64,000 bases of DNA, taken from assembly GCA_050084985.1 (NCBI GenBank), contig JBITNC010000002.1:3720001-3784000 (forward strand), written 5' to 3'. The notes under the pieces are model-generated. The model saw nothing but the letters and a program-made list of their open reading frames with translations. It did not search any database and was not told where the DNA came from. How positions within the stretch are numbered: the first letter of the stretch is position 1; every line of letters starts with the position of its first letter. Below, piece by piece: positions 44,666 to 57,324 of the stretch. A program made the translations under genes and the position numbers. The DNA comes from Nageia nagi. Taxonomy: Eukaryota; Pinophyta.

Positions 44666-45593
44666 ATAGATGATGCCCTTCAATATATCAAAAGTAGATA
44701 CTTCTAAAACCAACTTCAATTTCAAAGGATAACTTATTAATACAATCACTTCTTACACCTATTTAGACATACTTTTCATAGGTCATACTTTCAACTTGAT
44801 CCCAACCTTCCAAATAGATTGAATAAAGGCTATGTTGTAGCTATCACACTCAAGTGATACTATTTTTAGCTCCAATTTTAGGATATCATGTTAAAAACTT
44901 TAAACTCTTACATTCTCTTGTCTCTTTAACCTTGCTTTACGGTTATGAAGTTTAGGGACTTAGCTTGAGATACTTTGATTGGGCTTACATTGAGAGGATT
45001 TTGGTTAATATGTTCTCGAGATCCATTCAAGATAAAAGAACTATCCCTCACTCCTTAATTATTTCTAAACTTGATGCATACCTTATTTTGGCTCTTAACA
45101 TTATTCCATGTTTTCAAGCTTATGAATAGGATCAAATATAAACTTCAACAAATCCCAACTCAAAGAGATACCTTCCATTTGCATTCAAATCCTCGATGCA
45201 ACTTGCAAGTAGATGCATCTATTAGTGTTATTACTCAAAAGCTATCTCTCTCTTATGATATATAGACCTAAAAATCGAGCAAGTACCTCCCTCTCAGCTG
45301 TTAGATAGGACCTATAATATTTCTATAAGAGATATCAACAAAATGATCAAGAATGAAATTTACTTGGCTTACATAAAAACATGGATTGAATCGAAAAATG
45401 CTTTTGCCAAAGATCCTACATTATCTCCAAATTTATATAAAATTAGAGAATGGTGTTATTATCACCCTTGATTATATCATGCTACACATACCTCATACTC
45501 TCCATTCCCCCCTTAGCTAGATAAGGATTTGCTAAAATGAGTTATGTATCGAGACATACCTTCATATCCCTAACGACTAATATGTGCAAACTA
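44666..45593 (+). pseudogene. LINE reverse transcriptase relic, right part
   Basis: Continues the 40366-40940 frame: ITSYTYLDILFIGHTFN, then LLYGYEV, GLSLRYFDWAYIERILVNMF and KRTIPHSLIISKLDAY. This is the C-terminal connection region of an L1-type RT. The 3' end is cut by the LTR at 45594. Confidence 0.75.
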
Positions 45594-46091
45594 TGAGAGA
45601 TTTGAACTATAACATGAACAACTCTAAAATCCCAAGATCACATGAAAGCTCACAAATCTCATCTAACAAACTCACAAATCAATCTCACAACACAACACAA
45701 GATGTAAGTAGTTCCTCCAACTAGGAGTACATCCACTAACTAGATCTTTACTTCAATCACAAATACAACTCTCTAACAATCCTCCTAATCTCAACTCCTA
45801 TGCCTTATCCTACAGCATAACTTTACTCCACAATTGGTGTGTGATCACAAATAGAGTCTTCTATTTATAGGCCAAAATCCCTCCTTGGATCACCTTTTTA
45901 TCCAATGTACAAAAGCATGACATGCACATCCTTTTATCCAAGGGGCATGCTCATGACATGGATTGTAGGACAAATTATATTATCATATTCACTTAAATAC
46001 TTAAGGTATCAAATGATACCCTTAAGAATTAGTGAAATTACATAGAAGATTATTACAAAGCCTTTATAATAATGCATTATACATTCCAACA
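45594..46091 (-). repeat. Element 4 3' LTR (about 498 bp)
   Basis: Reverse complement of the element 3 LTR with many differences; ends TACATTCCAACA at 46091, followed by CTCCCCCTTAAT, the complement of the polypurine tract. Confidence 0.85.
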
Positions 46092-46559
46092 CTCCCCCTT
46101 AATACAATATTGGGATAGAGCGAATAAAAGAGAAGAAAAAGAGAAAGTAAGAGAGTTCTCCTCCAAACAGATACAACAGAGATGAGAACTTTTTATGTAT
46201 TTGTGAAGTAAGAAAGATCTAGTTTGAGACTCACTACTTGGCCAAATACAATTATTAACCACAATCGATTTCAATGTACATGAAGTATTCATCCAACTGG
46301 AAGTCATGAAGAGTGTCCAAGAGCCTACATACCTGAGGTAAGTAACTTGCAATCTCAAAGGAACCTGCAAGTCATAAGCAGCTCAAATAACAAGATCAGT
46401 TAGATGTAATATATTCATAATAATAATGATAGATTAATCATACAAATGCCATCATAAACTAATCAATGGTGCACTATAAGTCATCATGAAGATGCCATGC
46501 AAAGAAAACTCATAGTCACCTACTATATATAAAATATGTGTTGATTATCATTACAAAAT

Positions 46560-46750
46560 AGAGCATGAACATATGAGTTCCTCTCATATGGATAACTGAA
46601 TAGTGCCAAAAGACACATAAGAGTTCCTCACATATGGATAACTAAACAATGTTAGATTGGCCAATCTTTTGCTTTAAAAATTTGTATAACAAGTTTCTCA
46701 TACAGAGCGAACTTATTAAGAAGGTGTACAACAAAATAAAAAATATACAA
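46560..46750 (-). repeat. Repeats in the element 4 3' region
   Basis: Two units with GAGTTCCTC.CATATGGATAACT, as in element 3, and one decayed hairpin unit (AAGTTTCTCATACAGAGCGAA) in which the GTRAGT word has been lost. Confidence 0.7.
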
Positions 46751-46807
46751 CATGAAATCCTCCTAGGGGTGAAGTTATCATCATAAACATGAATTCAATA
46801 TAAAAAT

Positions 46808-48811
46808 TCAAATTTTACTCCCTCTTGAGGGTAACTTCACCAACCTAATAGTATCCCTAAGCTTATAGAATTGAGCTTTTGGGAGGGGCTTGGTGAACAA
46901 ATCAATGAAGTTCAAGGTGGATGGAAAATACTCCAGGTGTATGATGCCATCAAGTTCTTTCTTTTTGATAAAATGGGTATGGATTTCCATATGTTTTATT
47001 TTTTATTGAACATCAGATTCTTAGCCAAAAAAATAGCTAATTGATTATTTGAAGAAATCAAAGATGAGCCACCTTGCTCATACTCAATTTCTTTCAGAAT
47101 ATGCCTTAGCTAAATGGCTTCTTGGGCTACAACAAATATCACATAGTATTCAGCTTCTATGGTGGAAAGACAAACAATAGGCTACTTTTTGGAAGCCCAA
47201 GAGATAGCAGCCGAACTAATGTTAAACACATATGCAAAGGTTGATTTCCTATCATCTTTATCTCTCCCATAGTTAGAATATGAGAATTTAGAGAGAATAA
47301 ATTAAGGTAACTTAGAATACTTGATAGCAAGATCCTTAGTCCCTACAACATACCTCAAGATTTGTTTAATAGCATTGAGGTGCTTAACATATGGTTTTTG
47401 CATGAATTATGCCATCAAATTCACTGCAAAGGTAATATCTAGCTTGGATATAGTCAAATACAAAAGACTACCAATTAATTACTTGTAAGCTATAGCATCA
47501 GCTAACTAAAAAGAAATAGTGATTCTAGAAGAGACTAAAATTGCAATAAATCTATAATTCTCCATTCCAAACTTTTGCAAGATGTCTGATATATACTTAG
47601 ATTGATTGAGATAAGTACAATCTTTATATTGATACACTTGCATTTCAAGATAGTAATGTAAGAGATCAAGATCAATCATTTCAAATGTTACCTTAAGTTT
47701 CAATATCTACTCTTGAATGATTTCTTCACTGTTCCCAGTTATCAGAAGATCATCCATATAAAGAAGAATCAAGACCACATCTTTTCCTTGATTGAGCACA
47801 TATAGATTGGAGTAAGAAAAAAACCTAGAGAAATCAAAATCTATAAAGTACCCTGAAATCTTCCTATATTAGGCTCTAAATGCTTGCTTAAGTCCATATA
47901 ATGACTTTTTTAGCTTGCACACAAAAGACTCTTTGCCTTCCATAATAAACCCTTCTGGTTGATTCATGAAGATTTTCACATCTAAATCACCATTGAGAAA
48001 TGCACTCTTGACATCAAGTTGAAAAACTTTCTATCCTTGAGCTGCAGAAAGAGCAAGGATAATTTTGACAGTAGGCATCTTTACCATGGGAGCAAAGGTT
48101 TCCTCATAATCTACATCATATTTTTGAGAAAAACCTTTAGCTACTAACCTTGCCTTGTATTTTTCAATATCTCCAATTGAATTGAATTTGACCTTGTAGA
48201 TCTACTTATTACCAATCACGTTCTTCTCATTGGGATAAGGAACTAAGTTCCAAGTTTTATTTTTCATAAGCATCTCATATTCCACTTTCATGGCTTCCAT
48301 TAAGCACTCATGCTTAGAAGCTTCTTTGAAGGTTGAGGGCTCAAGCTTGTTATCAATCTTGGTAAATAAGGATTTGTTCAAGGTTATGCTCCTTATTACC
48401 CTTTACGTTAGAGAGGTTTTTCCCTGAGGTCACTTATCTATATTAAATCTAACTAGCTAAGTGTAACTAAAGAGTCCTCTGGATCATCAATATCTTCATT
48501 AGAAGCAGATTCTTTAAGAAGTTCATTAAACTTTACATCCCTTGAAATAAATAAGACTTTGTAGGATGGAGAGTAGAGCCTGTAACCTTTATGCTAACTG
48601 TCATAACCCATAAAGATGCATTTTTTAGCTCTTTTATCCAACTTCTTCTTTTTTATCAAAAATAATGTAAGAGAATGCTTCACAACCAAACACCCTAAGG
48701 TGTGAAATGTTAGGTTTTCTTCTTGACCATGTCTTAAAAGGAGTTTTACTCTAAATGGCTTATGTGGGACACCTATTCAAGGTGTAAATAGCAATGCTCA
48801 TAGCTTCACCT
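46808..48811 (-). pseudogene. Element 4 pol relic (RNase H, RT, integrase C-terminus)
   Basis: Reading leftward from integrase: GYDSQH-like and SRDVKFNEL, the RT with SAFLNGDLDVKI and a YMDDLL-like box at about 47750, then RNase H and the ending LPSRGSKI at 46808. Stops occur throughout. UAA at 47479-47481 is at the same RT/RNase H codon as in elements 1 and 3. Confidence 0.85.
48807..48811. repeat. Target-site duplication of element 2, left copy (CACCT)
   Basis: CACCT recurs at 57320-57324 after the right LTR. Confidence 0.9.
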
Positions 48812-49268
48812 TGAAGGATTTAGACCTACTCTAATTCTCAAAGTCCAAGACTAGGAAACTCAACCATTCAACATAACACAAATATAATGTGGTTCCTCCC
48901 TCCTTAGGAGTACATCCACAACTAGTTCTCAATTCTCAATTTATGCATCTCTTACAACAATTATTTTTCTCTCCTACACAACTAGTAGAGTAATCTTACT
49001 CCAAAAACTTAGTTATGTTACAAGAGGAGAGACCCTCTATTTATAGCTTGAGAGCACCTCCCTAACCTCTCTTTAACTCAAGGGTAAGGTTAGGGTTACA
49101 ATAAATGTATCACCTAACTTTAACCTACCAACTAACCACATGGTAAAGTCAAAGTCTACATAATAAAGAATTCAATTAATCCCTTAAGTTATCTACATAT
49201 CCTTTAAGTGATTAATTGAATTTACAAGGAGTTTAGATATTCATAATATTTCATTACAAATTCTAACA
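48812..49268 (-). repeat. Element 2 3' LTR (457 bp)
   Basis: TGAAGGATTTAGACC ... ATTCTAACA, followed by the complement of the polypurine tract CTCCCCCTTAATG. Confidence 0.95.
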
Positions 49269-49749
49269 CTCCCCCTTAATGCAATATTGGGATAGAGCGT
49301 AGAAGAGAGAAGAGAGAGAGTAAGAGAGAATTCTCCTCCATAGAGATACAAGTGGAGATGAGAACATTTACATATTTGAGAATCTTTTTGAGAACTAGTT
49401 TAAGACTCACTACATTACCATTTGACAAAAATGGTTTACAATACAATCATTAACCACAACTGGTTTCTCTATACATAGTAGTCGATCAACTTTAAGCTGA
49501 CATGTGAGTCTCCATGAGCTTGCTTACATAAGGTGAGTAACCTGCATTTCTAAAGAAGATCCTGCATGCTATAAGAAACTCATGAACAAAATTAGTTAGA
49601 TGCATCATATATTCAAATAAGAGAATCAAATAATGCCATCTTATAAATAACTGATCAATGGTGCACTATAAGTCATCACAAAGATACCAAGCCATCACTC
49701 ATAGTCACCTATTGTATATAGACATGTGTTGATTTTTAATAGAGCATAA

Positions 49750-49965
49750 AAAATTGTACAACAAGTTTCTCATGCAGAGCAAACTTACCACGGAGGTGTA
49801 GAATGTACAAGAAGTTCCTCACGCAGAGCGAACTTACCACGGAGGTATATCAATTATATGCTCAAAAAATTGTACAAGTTTCTCACATAGAGCAAACTTA
49901 CCATGGAGGTATAAAATGTACAACAAGTTCCTCACGTAGAGCAAACTTACCATGGAGGTATATCA
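49750..49965 (-). repeat. Four-unit hairpin/GTRAGT array in the element 2 3' region
   Basis: Units at about 49763, 49808, 49877 and 49924 follow the element 1 pattern, with arms AAGTTT/AAACTT, AAGTTC/GAACTT, AAGTTT/AAACTT and AAGTTC/AAACTT (the last with one pairing change). All four give GGTAAGT on the sense strand. Confidence 0.85.
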
Positions 49966-50030
49966 TAATCAACACAATATAACAACAAAAAAGGCCTCTT
50001 AAAGGTGAAGTTTTCATCACTAACAAAAGT

Positions 50031-53000
50031 TCAAACTTCACTCCCCCTTGAGGGCAACTTCACCAACCCGAGAGAATCCCTAAGCTTACTGAACTGAGCT
50101 TCAGGAAGGGGCTTGGTGAATAAATCAGCAAAGTTTTCAGTAGATGGACAATACTTCAAGTGTATGATGTCATCTAGAACCTTCTCCCTGATAAAATGGG
50201 CTTGGATTTCCACATGTTTGGTTCTTTGATGGAATACAGGATTCTTAGCCAAAGAGATAGCCGATTGATTATCTGAAGAAATAAGAGATGGGCCATTTTG
50301 CTCATACCCAATTTCGTTTAGAAGATGCCTCAACCAAATAGCATCTTGGGCGGTAACAGACATGGCTCGATATTTAACTTCAGTGGTAGAAAGAGTCACA
50401 GTAGGTTGCTTCTTGGAAGCCCAAGAAATAGCACCTGAACCAATGCTAAACACATATGTAGAGGTTGATTTTCTATCATCTCTATCTCCCCTATAATCAA
50501 CCCAGAGAGAACAATCGAGGGCAATATCAGGTCAAGAGATAATCAGATACAGAAGACTACCGATCAAATGCCTATAAGCTGTAGCATCAGCCAACTGAGA
50601 ATCTGAGCTCAGAGATACAATGATTCCAAGAGAAACAGGTATTGCAGCATATCTACACTCCTCCATTCCAAACTTTTGCAAGATGTCTGATATATACTTA
50701 GATTGAATAAGATAAGTACAATCTTTATGTTGGTATACTTGCATCCCAAGATAGTAATGCAATAGACCTAGATCAGTCATTTCAAATGTTGCCTTCAGTT
50801 TGGATATGCACTCTTGGATGATTTCAATATTATTACCAGTTATGAGAAGATCATCCACATAAAGGAGAATTAAGACCAAGTCTTTTCCTTGATTGAGTAC
50901 ATAGAGATCTGAGTTAGAGAAGCACTTGGAAAAACCAATATCTGCAAAGAATCTTGAAATTTTCTTGTACCATGCTCTAGGTGCTTGCTTAAGTCCATAC
51001 AAAGACTTCTTTAGCTTACACACAAGAGACTCTTTACCTTCTGGAATAAATCCTTCTAGTTGATTCATGTAGATTTCTATATCCAAGTCACCATTGAGAA
51101 ATGCACTCTTGACATCAAGTTGAAAAGATTTCCATCCTTGAGCTACAGAAAGAGCAAGGATTATCCTGATAGTAGGCATCTTGGCCACAGGAGCAAAGGT
51201 TTCCTCATAATCAATACCATATTTTTGAGCGAATCCTTTGGCCACTAACCTTGCTTTGTATTTTTCAATTTTTCCATCAGAATTATACTTGACCTTGTAT
51301 ATCCATTTATTTCCAATCATAATTTTCTCATTGGGATAAGGAACCAAATCCCAAGTTTCATTTTTCATGAGCACCTCATACTCAACTTTCATAGCTTCAA
51401 TCCAACACTCTTGCTTGGAAGCTTCTTTGAAGGTTGATGGCTCATTCGTATTATCAATTTTGGCAAATAAAGAGTTATTCAAGGTCATACTCCTTGTAAT
51501 TCTTTGAGCTAGAGAATTTTACTCTTGTGGTGACTTCCCTACATGATCATCCAACCAGTTAGGTGCAGGCAAAGAATCATTTGAATCAAACACCTCAGCA
51601 TGAGAGGTCGTATCCTTAGGAAGTTCATTGAACTTGACATCCCTAGAAATAGAGACTATTTTATGGGATGAGGAGTAGAGCTTGTAACCTCTATGCTGAT
51701 TATCATACCCCACAAAGATGCATTTTTTTTATCTTTTATCCAACTTCTTTCTTTTCTCTGAGGTAATGAAGGCAAATGCATCACAACCGAAGACTCTAAA
51801 GTGTGAGAGGTTAGGTTTCTTTCCTGTCCATGCTTCATACGGAGTTTTACCTTCAACTGCCTTAGTAGGACACCTATTTAGGGTGTGAATAGCAGTGTGA
51901 ACAGCTTCTCCCCATAAGAAACTAGGAAGGTTACCCAACATGCACCTTGCCATTTCCATAATGGTTCGATTCTTCCTTTCAACAACTCCATTTTGCTGAG
52001 GGATGTAAAGGATTGTGAATTGCTGCTTGATCCCATGTTTAACATAATAATCGTTAAACTCATTGCTATTATACTCACCCCCATTATCAGATCTAAGCAT
52101 CTTGATCTTAAAATCAGTTTGATTTTCAACAAAAGCCTTGAAGTCTTTAAACCTGTCAAAAGTTTGATTCTTATGCTCAAGTAGATAACCAAATGTCATC
52201 CTACTGAAGTCATCAATGAAGGTCAGAACATAAGAAGCTCCCCCTAGAGACTTAGTCTGAAATGGACCCATCAAATCTGAATGTACAAGCTTAAGAGGAT
52301 AAGTAGCCCGAGTTGCCTTATCTTTTTCAAACTTTTGCCTATTCATCTTTCCTAGAATGCACCTTTCATAGAGACCAATTGTGGGTGAAATATTAGGTAA
52401 ACCTTCCACAAGTTCTTGAGTTTTCATATCTTGAATACTCTTATGGTTAAGGTGCCCTAATCGTTGATGCCAAAGATTACCCTTTGAATAAACATTTGTA
52501 GCAAGACACATTTTTGAAGGAACTTGATCCATAATATAAAGGTCATCCTTTACTGATCCTTTCATGAAGGTGGCAAGTCCTTTCTTAACACTCTAGGAGT
52601 GTGAGGTAAACTCAAATGAGTATCCTTTCCTTGTAATCTGAATTATGGAGATAAGATTCATCCTTAGTTTAGGCACGTAAAAGATATTATCAAGAACCTT
52701 TCCATGAATCTTCACACTCCCTATTCCTTGAACATCAAGGACTGTATTATCACCTATCACAACTGCATCCTTCTTGTACTTATGAAAGTTTTCAAACTTA
52801 TCCTTTTCATAACACATGTGATTAGTGCATCCTGAATCAATAATCCAATTATTTGAAATAGTTTGAGTCATTGAGTAGTAAGCAACAGTAGCAGCATGCT
52901 TATTCTTCTTTTTATTATTGAAATTTCTCATATTTGCATTTCCCTTGCCTTTTTGAGCAAATTTCTTTTTACGACAATCATACTCTTTGTGCCCAAAGAT

Positions 53001-53813
53001 GCCACAAAAGTTACAATTTCCATCAAACTTTTCCTGAGGTGTTGGATTGCTTGATCCAGCTTTGTCATTCCTTTGCTTGAAGTTGACATTATTGTTGCCC
53101 ATTTTCTCATACTTCCTGAAGGTAGATGAGGATTTGTTATCTTTGAATTTATAATGTTTGAACTTCTTCTTGAAAAGAGTTTTGGTTGCTCCTAGAGCAA
53201 TGTTATTGTCCTTTGGAGAAAGGTTCAACATTTTCTTATTCAAAGTTTCTTCATGCTTCAGAAGGAGTCTAGAAAGGTTATCAAGAGAGATGACATCTTC
53301 TTCATCATCGAGCCTTGTTTCCATAACTATGACAAAGTTACTGAACTTTGTAGAAAGGCTTTGAAGAATGATGAAGACCATGAACTCATCATTTATCCAG
53401 TTGCACCCACAGCCAACCAGTTGTGTCCTGAGGTCAATGATTTTGTTCAAGTAGATAGAGGCACTTTCATTTTCACCTTGATGATATTGCAACAACTTTT
53501 GTAAAATGGTGAACCTCCTTGAAAATTTTGACCCAAGGTAAATTTTCTTTAGCTTATCCCAAGCTTCTTTTGCTGATGTTGAAGAAGAGATCATGAGAAG
53601 GACGTCATCTGAAACTGCACGATAAATCATTGAAGTTGCTAACTCATTTTTTGAGTTGTATATTTTAAGAGCCTTCTCATCTATAGGAGTGACCAAGTCT
53701 TCATTAACTATCTGCCATAGCTTTCTTACTTGTAACTCAACTTTCATACGAGGTTCCCATATGCCAAAGTTGGAACTGTCGAGTATATGCTTGGGTATGA
53801 AGGTTTCAACCAT
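50031..53813 (-). pseudogene. Element 2 gag-pol relic
   Basis: Begins at ATG 53813 (MVETFIPKHILDSSNFG). The frame is nearly parallel to element 1 through gag, zinc knuckle (CNFCGIFGHKEYDC), protease (IIDSGCTNHMC), integrase, RT (YVDDLL, about 50850) and RNase H. Breaks: TAG for tryptophan near 52593; TAA near 51729 and near 51519 (CAA to TAA in the latter); and a 125-bp deletion near 50522 that removes the start of RNase H and shifts frame. Otherwise most of the sequence is well preserved. Confidence 0.9.
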
Positions 53814-53939
53814 TGCTACAAAAAAGTAAACATGCAATAAGAATGCAAATTTTTACAATTTACCATCTATACAAATCAAACATAAGTAAACATATCCCAC
53901 ATGTGCAAACTTATAAACCAAGATCCGTAGAAGGATAAA

Positions 53940-54350
53940 GTTGAGGTTATTTTCTTGTATAGAATTAGGCCTTCACCTGGATGCTCGCAAGGTGGAGCCC
54001 AGGTACTATTAGTCCTCAACCAGTTCACCTTGGTCAGTAATATACTCTCATAAGGAGAAGTACCAAATATTTTCCAAGGATTCGATGTATCTTGGATTGA
54101 CCATTTTAATTATCTTATTTAAGGTTTTCAGTTTTCCTCCTAGGTTATTAGGATAATCCCTGAATGGACGTGCAGACATGTGGTATCACTACACACATGC
54201 CTGTCCACCTAATAGAGTTATGTCCAATCCAATAGAGGTCTTAGGGACAATTCAGACGGACTTACCACCACTTGGTTCTTCGAACAAAAAAGGCTCCATT
54301 CTACCCTATCCTCACCTCGTGGCTCCCCAAACAAGTCATGTTGTGAAAAA
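53940..54350 (-). other. Conserved leader block of element 2
   Basis: Near-identical counterpart of 23930-24350 in element 1, just upstream of gag; includes the sense-strand word TTTGGGGAGCCACGAGGTGA. Confidence 0.75.
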
Positions 54351-55129
54351 GTACGTGCGGATGTGTTCATTTTAAGGGTTACTTTCAATATTTTGCGTAT
54401 TGCAAGTATAAAGCAATTGTGCAAAAATATAAAGTAAAGTAAAAATACATCATCCACACGAACTTTGAAAAACCTTAAAAGTCCAATGGGTTTTGTACTA
54501 ACCCCTAAAGGACATTTTACATTTTGCATACTTTGCGCAATTTCATAAATTCATTCAATCACTTTAATGAATTTAAAAAAGGTTAAGTCCTACGTAGCAT
54601 TAATCCATAACTTAAACATGCATTATTCCATGACTTAAAATTAAGTAATAAACATGCATTATTTAACTTAAAATTTTAAGTACTAAGCATGCTTTATTCC
54701 TAATAAGGTTAAGAAGCATGCATTATAAATTTAGCATGCAAGATCCATGCAAGATTTAGATAAAGATTTAAGTAAAAAATTATACAAATTCCCCCCTTGT
54801 TTTTTACTTAAAGTTCTAAAACTTGGATGCTAAAAAAAATGTCTTTTAAGTATGGTTCCGCCCTCCTTTTCACTTAATGTGTTATCCCTAAAAAATTTAT
54901 ATGCTAAAATTGGTCTTTGAAGTATGCATTTTAAGTAAAAATGTCTTTTGGTTACTTAAAAATAGCATAGGTTTTTAGGAAATATGAAATACTTAAAAAG
55001 GACTTAGGTAAAATCCCTTAAATGGTTAATTAGACCTAGACTTAAAAAGTCAAACCCCTTTGTAGTGGGTAAAAAAACATAAAGGCTCAACAACTATTGT
55101 GGAAAAAAAATTGGAAGGTGGCCATGTGT

Positions 55130-56010
55130 AAGCCGCGTGGAGGTTGAGAGGTTGGGTGGCAGAGGGAGACCAAATTCGGTGAGGATTTATTCATTAAGCC
55201 GTGTGGGTAGTGGCATGCGAAGGCAGTAAGGGTGAGTCTTATCTTTGATGTATTCCTGTGCCATTAAATTTCCTAGTATTATATATTCTAGTTTTAGAAA
55301 TCCCAAACCAAGGTAATATTCTCCCTATGTATTTTCTATCCTCCCACCATCCTGCTAATCTCGTCTCTCCCTCTCACGTGCGGCGTGCACAAGCCCCCTG
55401 TCCACCCGCTTGACCTCCTCTCAGATCATTTCCCTTTGTATGGAGCATACCAGAGGTGCTGGTGACAACAGAGATGGCAATGGTGGGTTTGGGCTTTGGA
55501 GGCATTCGGTGCATATCCTACGATCATGGCAGTTCATGAAATTCTGTCTGCATCATGCATCTTGTCAAAAAAGTCACGTGACCCTTTTAACATTCTATTT
55601 TGTGCATATTCGGTGATCATCGTAGTCCATGAAACTCTGTTTACATCATGCATCGTGTCAAACAATTCACGTGCCTTCCTTTCGCATCTGCCATTGTGCA
55701 GACATGTCTACCAGGGCTAAAAAAATGAAGAACATGGAGGTGGAGACGATCGTATGGCCATTGATTTCTTATCTCTATGTTAATTGCAAAGAGCGAAGGT
55801 GGATTTTAAGGTTCATGAAATGAAGCATGCTGTCAAATAGTTCATAGACCCCGTCGCACCCGTCCAAGGTGTTCGGAGGCAATATGTATTATATCCCTCA
55901 GCACCACGTAAGCCTCGTGCTGCAGACGTGGGACGACGGTGCTAGAGTCAACGATGAGGCCTTTTGTTAAACAGTTCGTAGACCCTTTTAATGTATCATG
56001 TTGTTACGTG
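55130..56010 (-). repeat. Element 2 leader segment with imperfect repeats
   Basis: Counterpart of the GC-rich leader of element 1 with fewer CpG. About 95-bp units recur: GATCATGGCAGTTCATGAAA ... CATCATGCATCTTGTCAAA ... CACGTGACCC at about 55523, a similar unit at about 55615, and two weaker ones near 55815 and 55960. Non-coding. Confidence 0.65.
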
Positions 56011-56781
56011 ACCCCCCCTTTAAAATTTTTATATATAATAATTTTTTATATATAAAAATGGTGATAACTATATGTTTTATTTATGTATAAATTGATAATT
56101 AAAAAAATCCTTATTTGATTGGTTTTAAATACCTTTCCCCCCTTTTTAAGCTATGAAATAGCTATGATGAGAGATGTAATTAAAAAATAATTGTAAAATC
56201 ATTTTGTATGGCTCTCATCATATAGATATTAAGGAAAATACACCCTTTTTAATAAATGGCTTACAATATGTTATTTCTATATACTAACCTCTTAAACATG
56301 TTTACTAGAGAATAGTAAAAAAAATTACCCATATTTTGCAAATAACAAAAAAAGTTAACACATAGTTCAAAATGTGTTAGTGTCATAAGAACAAATCAAG
56401 TTTAATTATAACATATTATTGCCATTTTGATCATATAAAGACCTCTTAATACCAAAGGAATAAAAAGTATGTAAAAGAAAAATAATAGCAATATTGCAAC
56501 TAATAAAAAAAAATGTTAGTATACAAATTGCAAATTTGGCATAGTATATTATTGCCCAATCACTTAACATAAAAGATTGTTAGTAGAACAAACAAAATGA
56601 GCAATAATATATTATGTTATTGAGGCAATGTTTGCTAAGAGTTGGACTAACATAATCATAAAATAATGTTAGTATCAAAATGAAATAATTCATAAGATAA
56701 CCAAAGGAGGAGGAAATTTATACCTTCTCTTGGAATTTAACTCAACAAGACTTTAAAATTGAAGGAATAAGAGCTTCCACA

Positions 56782-56848
56782 CCAAGAAGAAGAGCTTCCA
56801 CACCAAGAAAAAGAGCTTCCACACTAAGAAGAAGAGCTTCCACACCAA
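56782..56848 (-). repeat. Tandem 22-bp repeat beside the element 2 primer binding site
   Basis: GAGCTTCCACACCAAGAAGA occurs about four times in tandem and abuts AGCTCTGATACCA, the primer binding site complement. Element 1 has only one such unit (CTTCCACACCAAAAGAGCTT). Confidence 0.85.
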
Positions 56849-56862
56849 GCTCTGATACCAAT
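56849..56862 (-). promoter_or_regulatory. Element 2 primer binding site
   Basis: Sense strand TGGTATCAGAGCTTGG next to the 5' LTR; complementary to initiator tRNA-Met as in most plant Copia elements. Confidence 0.85.
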
Positions 56863-57319
56863 TAAAGGAATTAGACCTACTCTAATTCTCAAGGTCCAAG
56901 ATTAGGAAACTCAACCATTCAACATAACACAAATATAATGTGGTTCCTCCCTCCTTGGGAGTACATCCACAACTAGTTCTCAATTCTCAATTTATGCACC
57001 TCTTACAATAATTCTCTTTCTCTACTACACAACTAGTAGGGTAATCATACTCTAAAAACTTAGTTATGTTACAAGAGGAGAGGCCCTCTATTTATAGCTT
57101 GAGAGCACCTCCCTAACCTCCCTTTAACCCAAGGGTAAGGTTAGGGTTACAATAAATGTATCACCTAACTTTAACCTACCAACTAACCACATGGTAAAGT
57201 CAAAGTCTACATAATAAAAAATTCAATTAATCCCTTAAGGTATCTACATATCCTTTAAGTGATTAATTGAATTTACAAGGAGTTTAGATATTCACAATAT
57301 TTCATTAAAAATTCTAACA
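56863..57319 (-). repeat. Element 2 5' LTR (457 bp)
   Basis: Starts TAAAGGAATTAGACC (the terminal TG is mutated to TA in plus reading) and ends ATTCTAACA, followed by TSD CACCT. Confidence 0.93.
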
Positions 57320-57324
57320 CACCT

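Larger units (their letters stand above)
45594..48811 (-). mobile_element. Copia element 4 (family B), 3' part
   Basis: Minus-oriented family-B Copia: 3' LTR at 45594-46091, polypurine tract, 3' region, then RNase H, RT and integrase relics up to 48811, where element 2 is inserted. The rest follows at 57325-58266. Its own TSD would be AACTA (45589-45593), but the other end has been lost, so it cannot be confirmed. Heavily mutated. Confidence 0.85.
48812..57319 (-). mobile_element. Copia element 2 (family A), full length
   Basis: An 8508-bp minus-strand Ty1/copia element with 457-bp LTRs (48812-49268 and 56863-57319), TSD CACCT and an initiator-tRNA-type primer binding site. Its gag-pol frame is close to element 1 but disrupted. 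The LTRs differ at about 20 positions by my count, so it is older than element 1 and younger than element 3. It is inserted in the integrase region of element 4. Compared with element 1 the LTR lacks about 40 bp near its outer end. Confidence 0.95.

Noticed and set aside
40936-44670. Target-site duplication of the 3.7-kb LTR element
   Set aside because: GGTTA on the left and ATAGA on the right do not match; the ends are too eroded to call.
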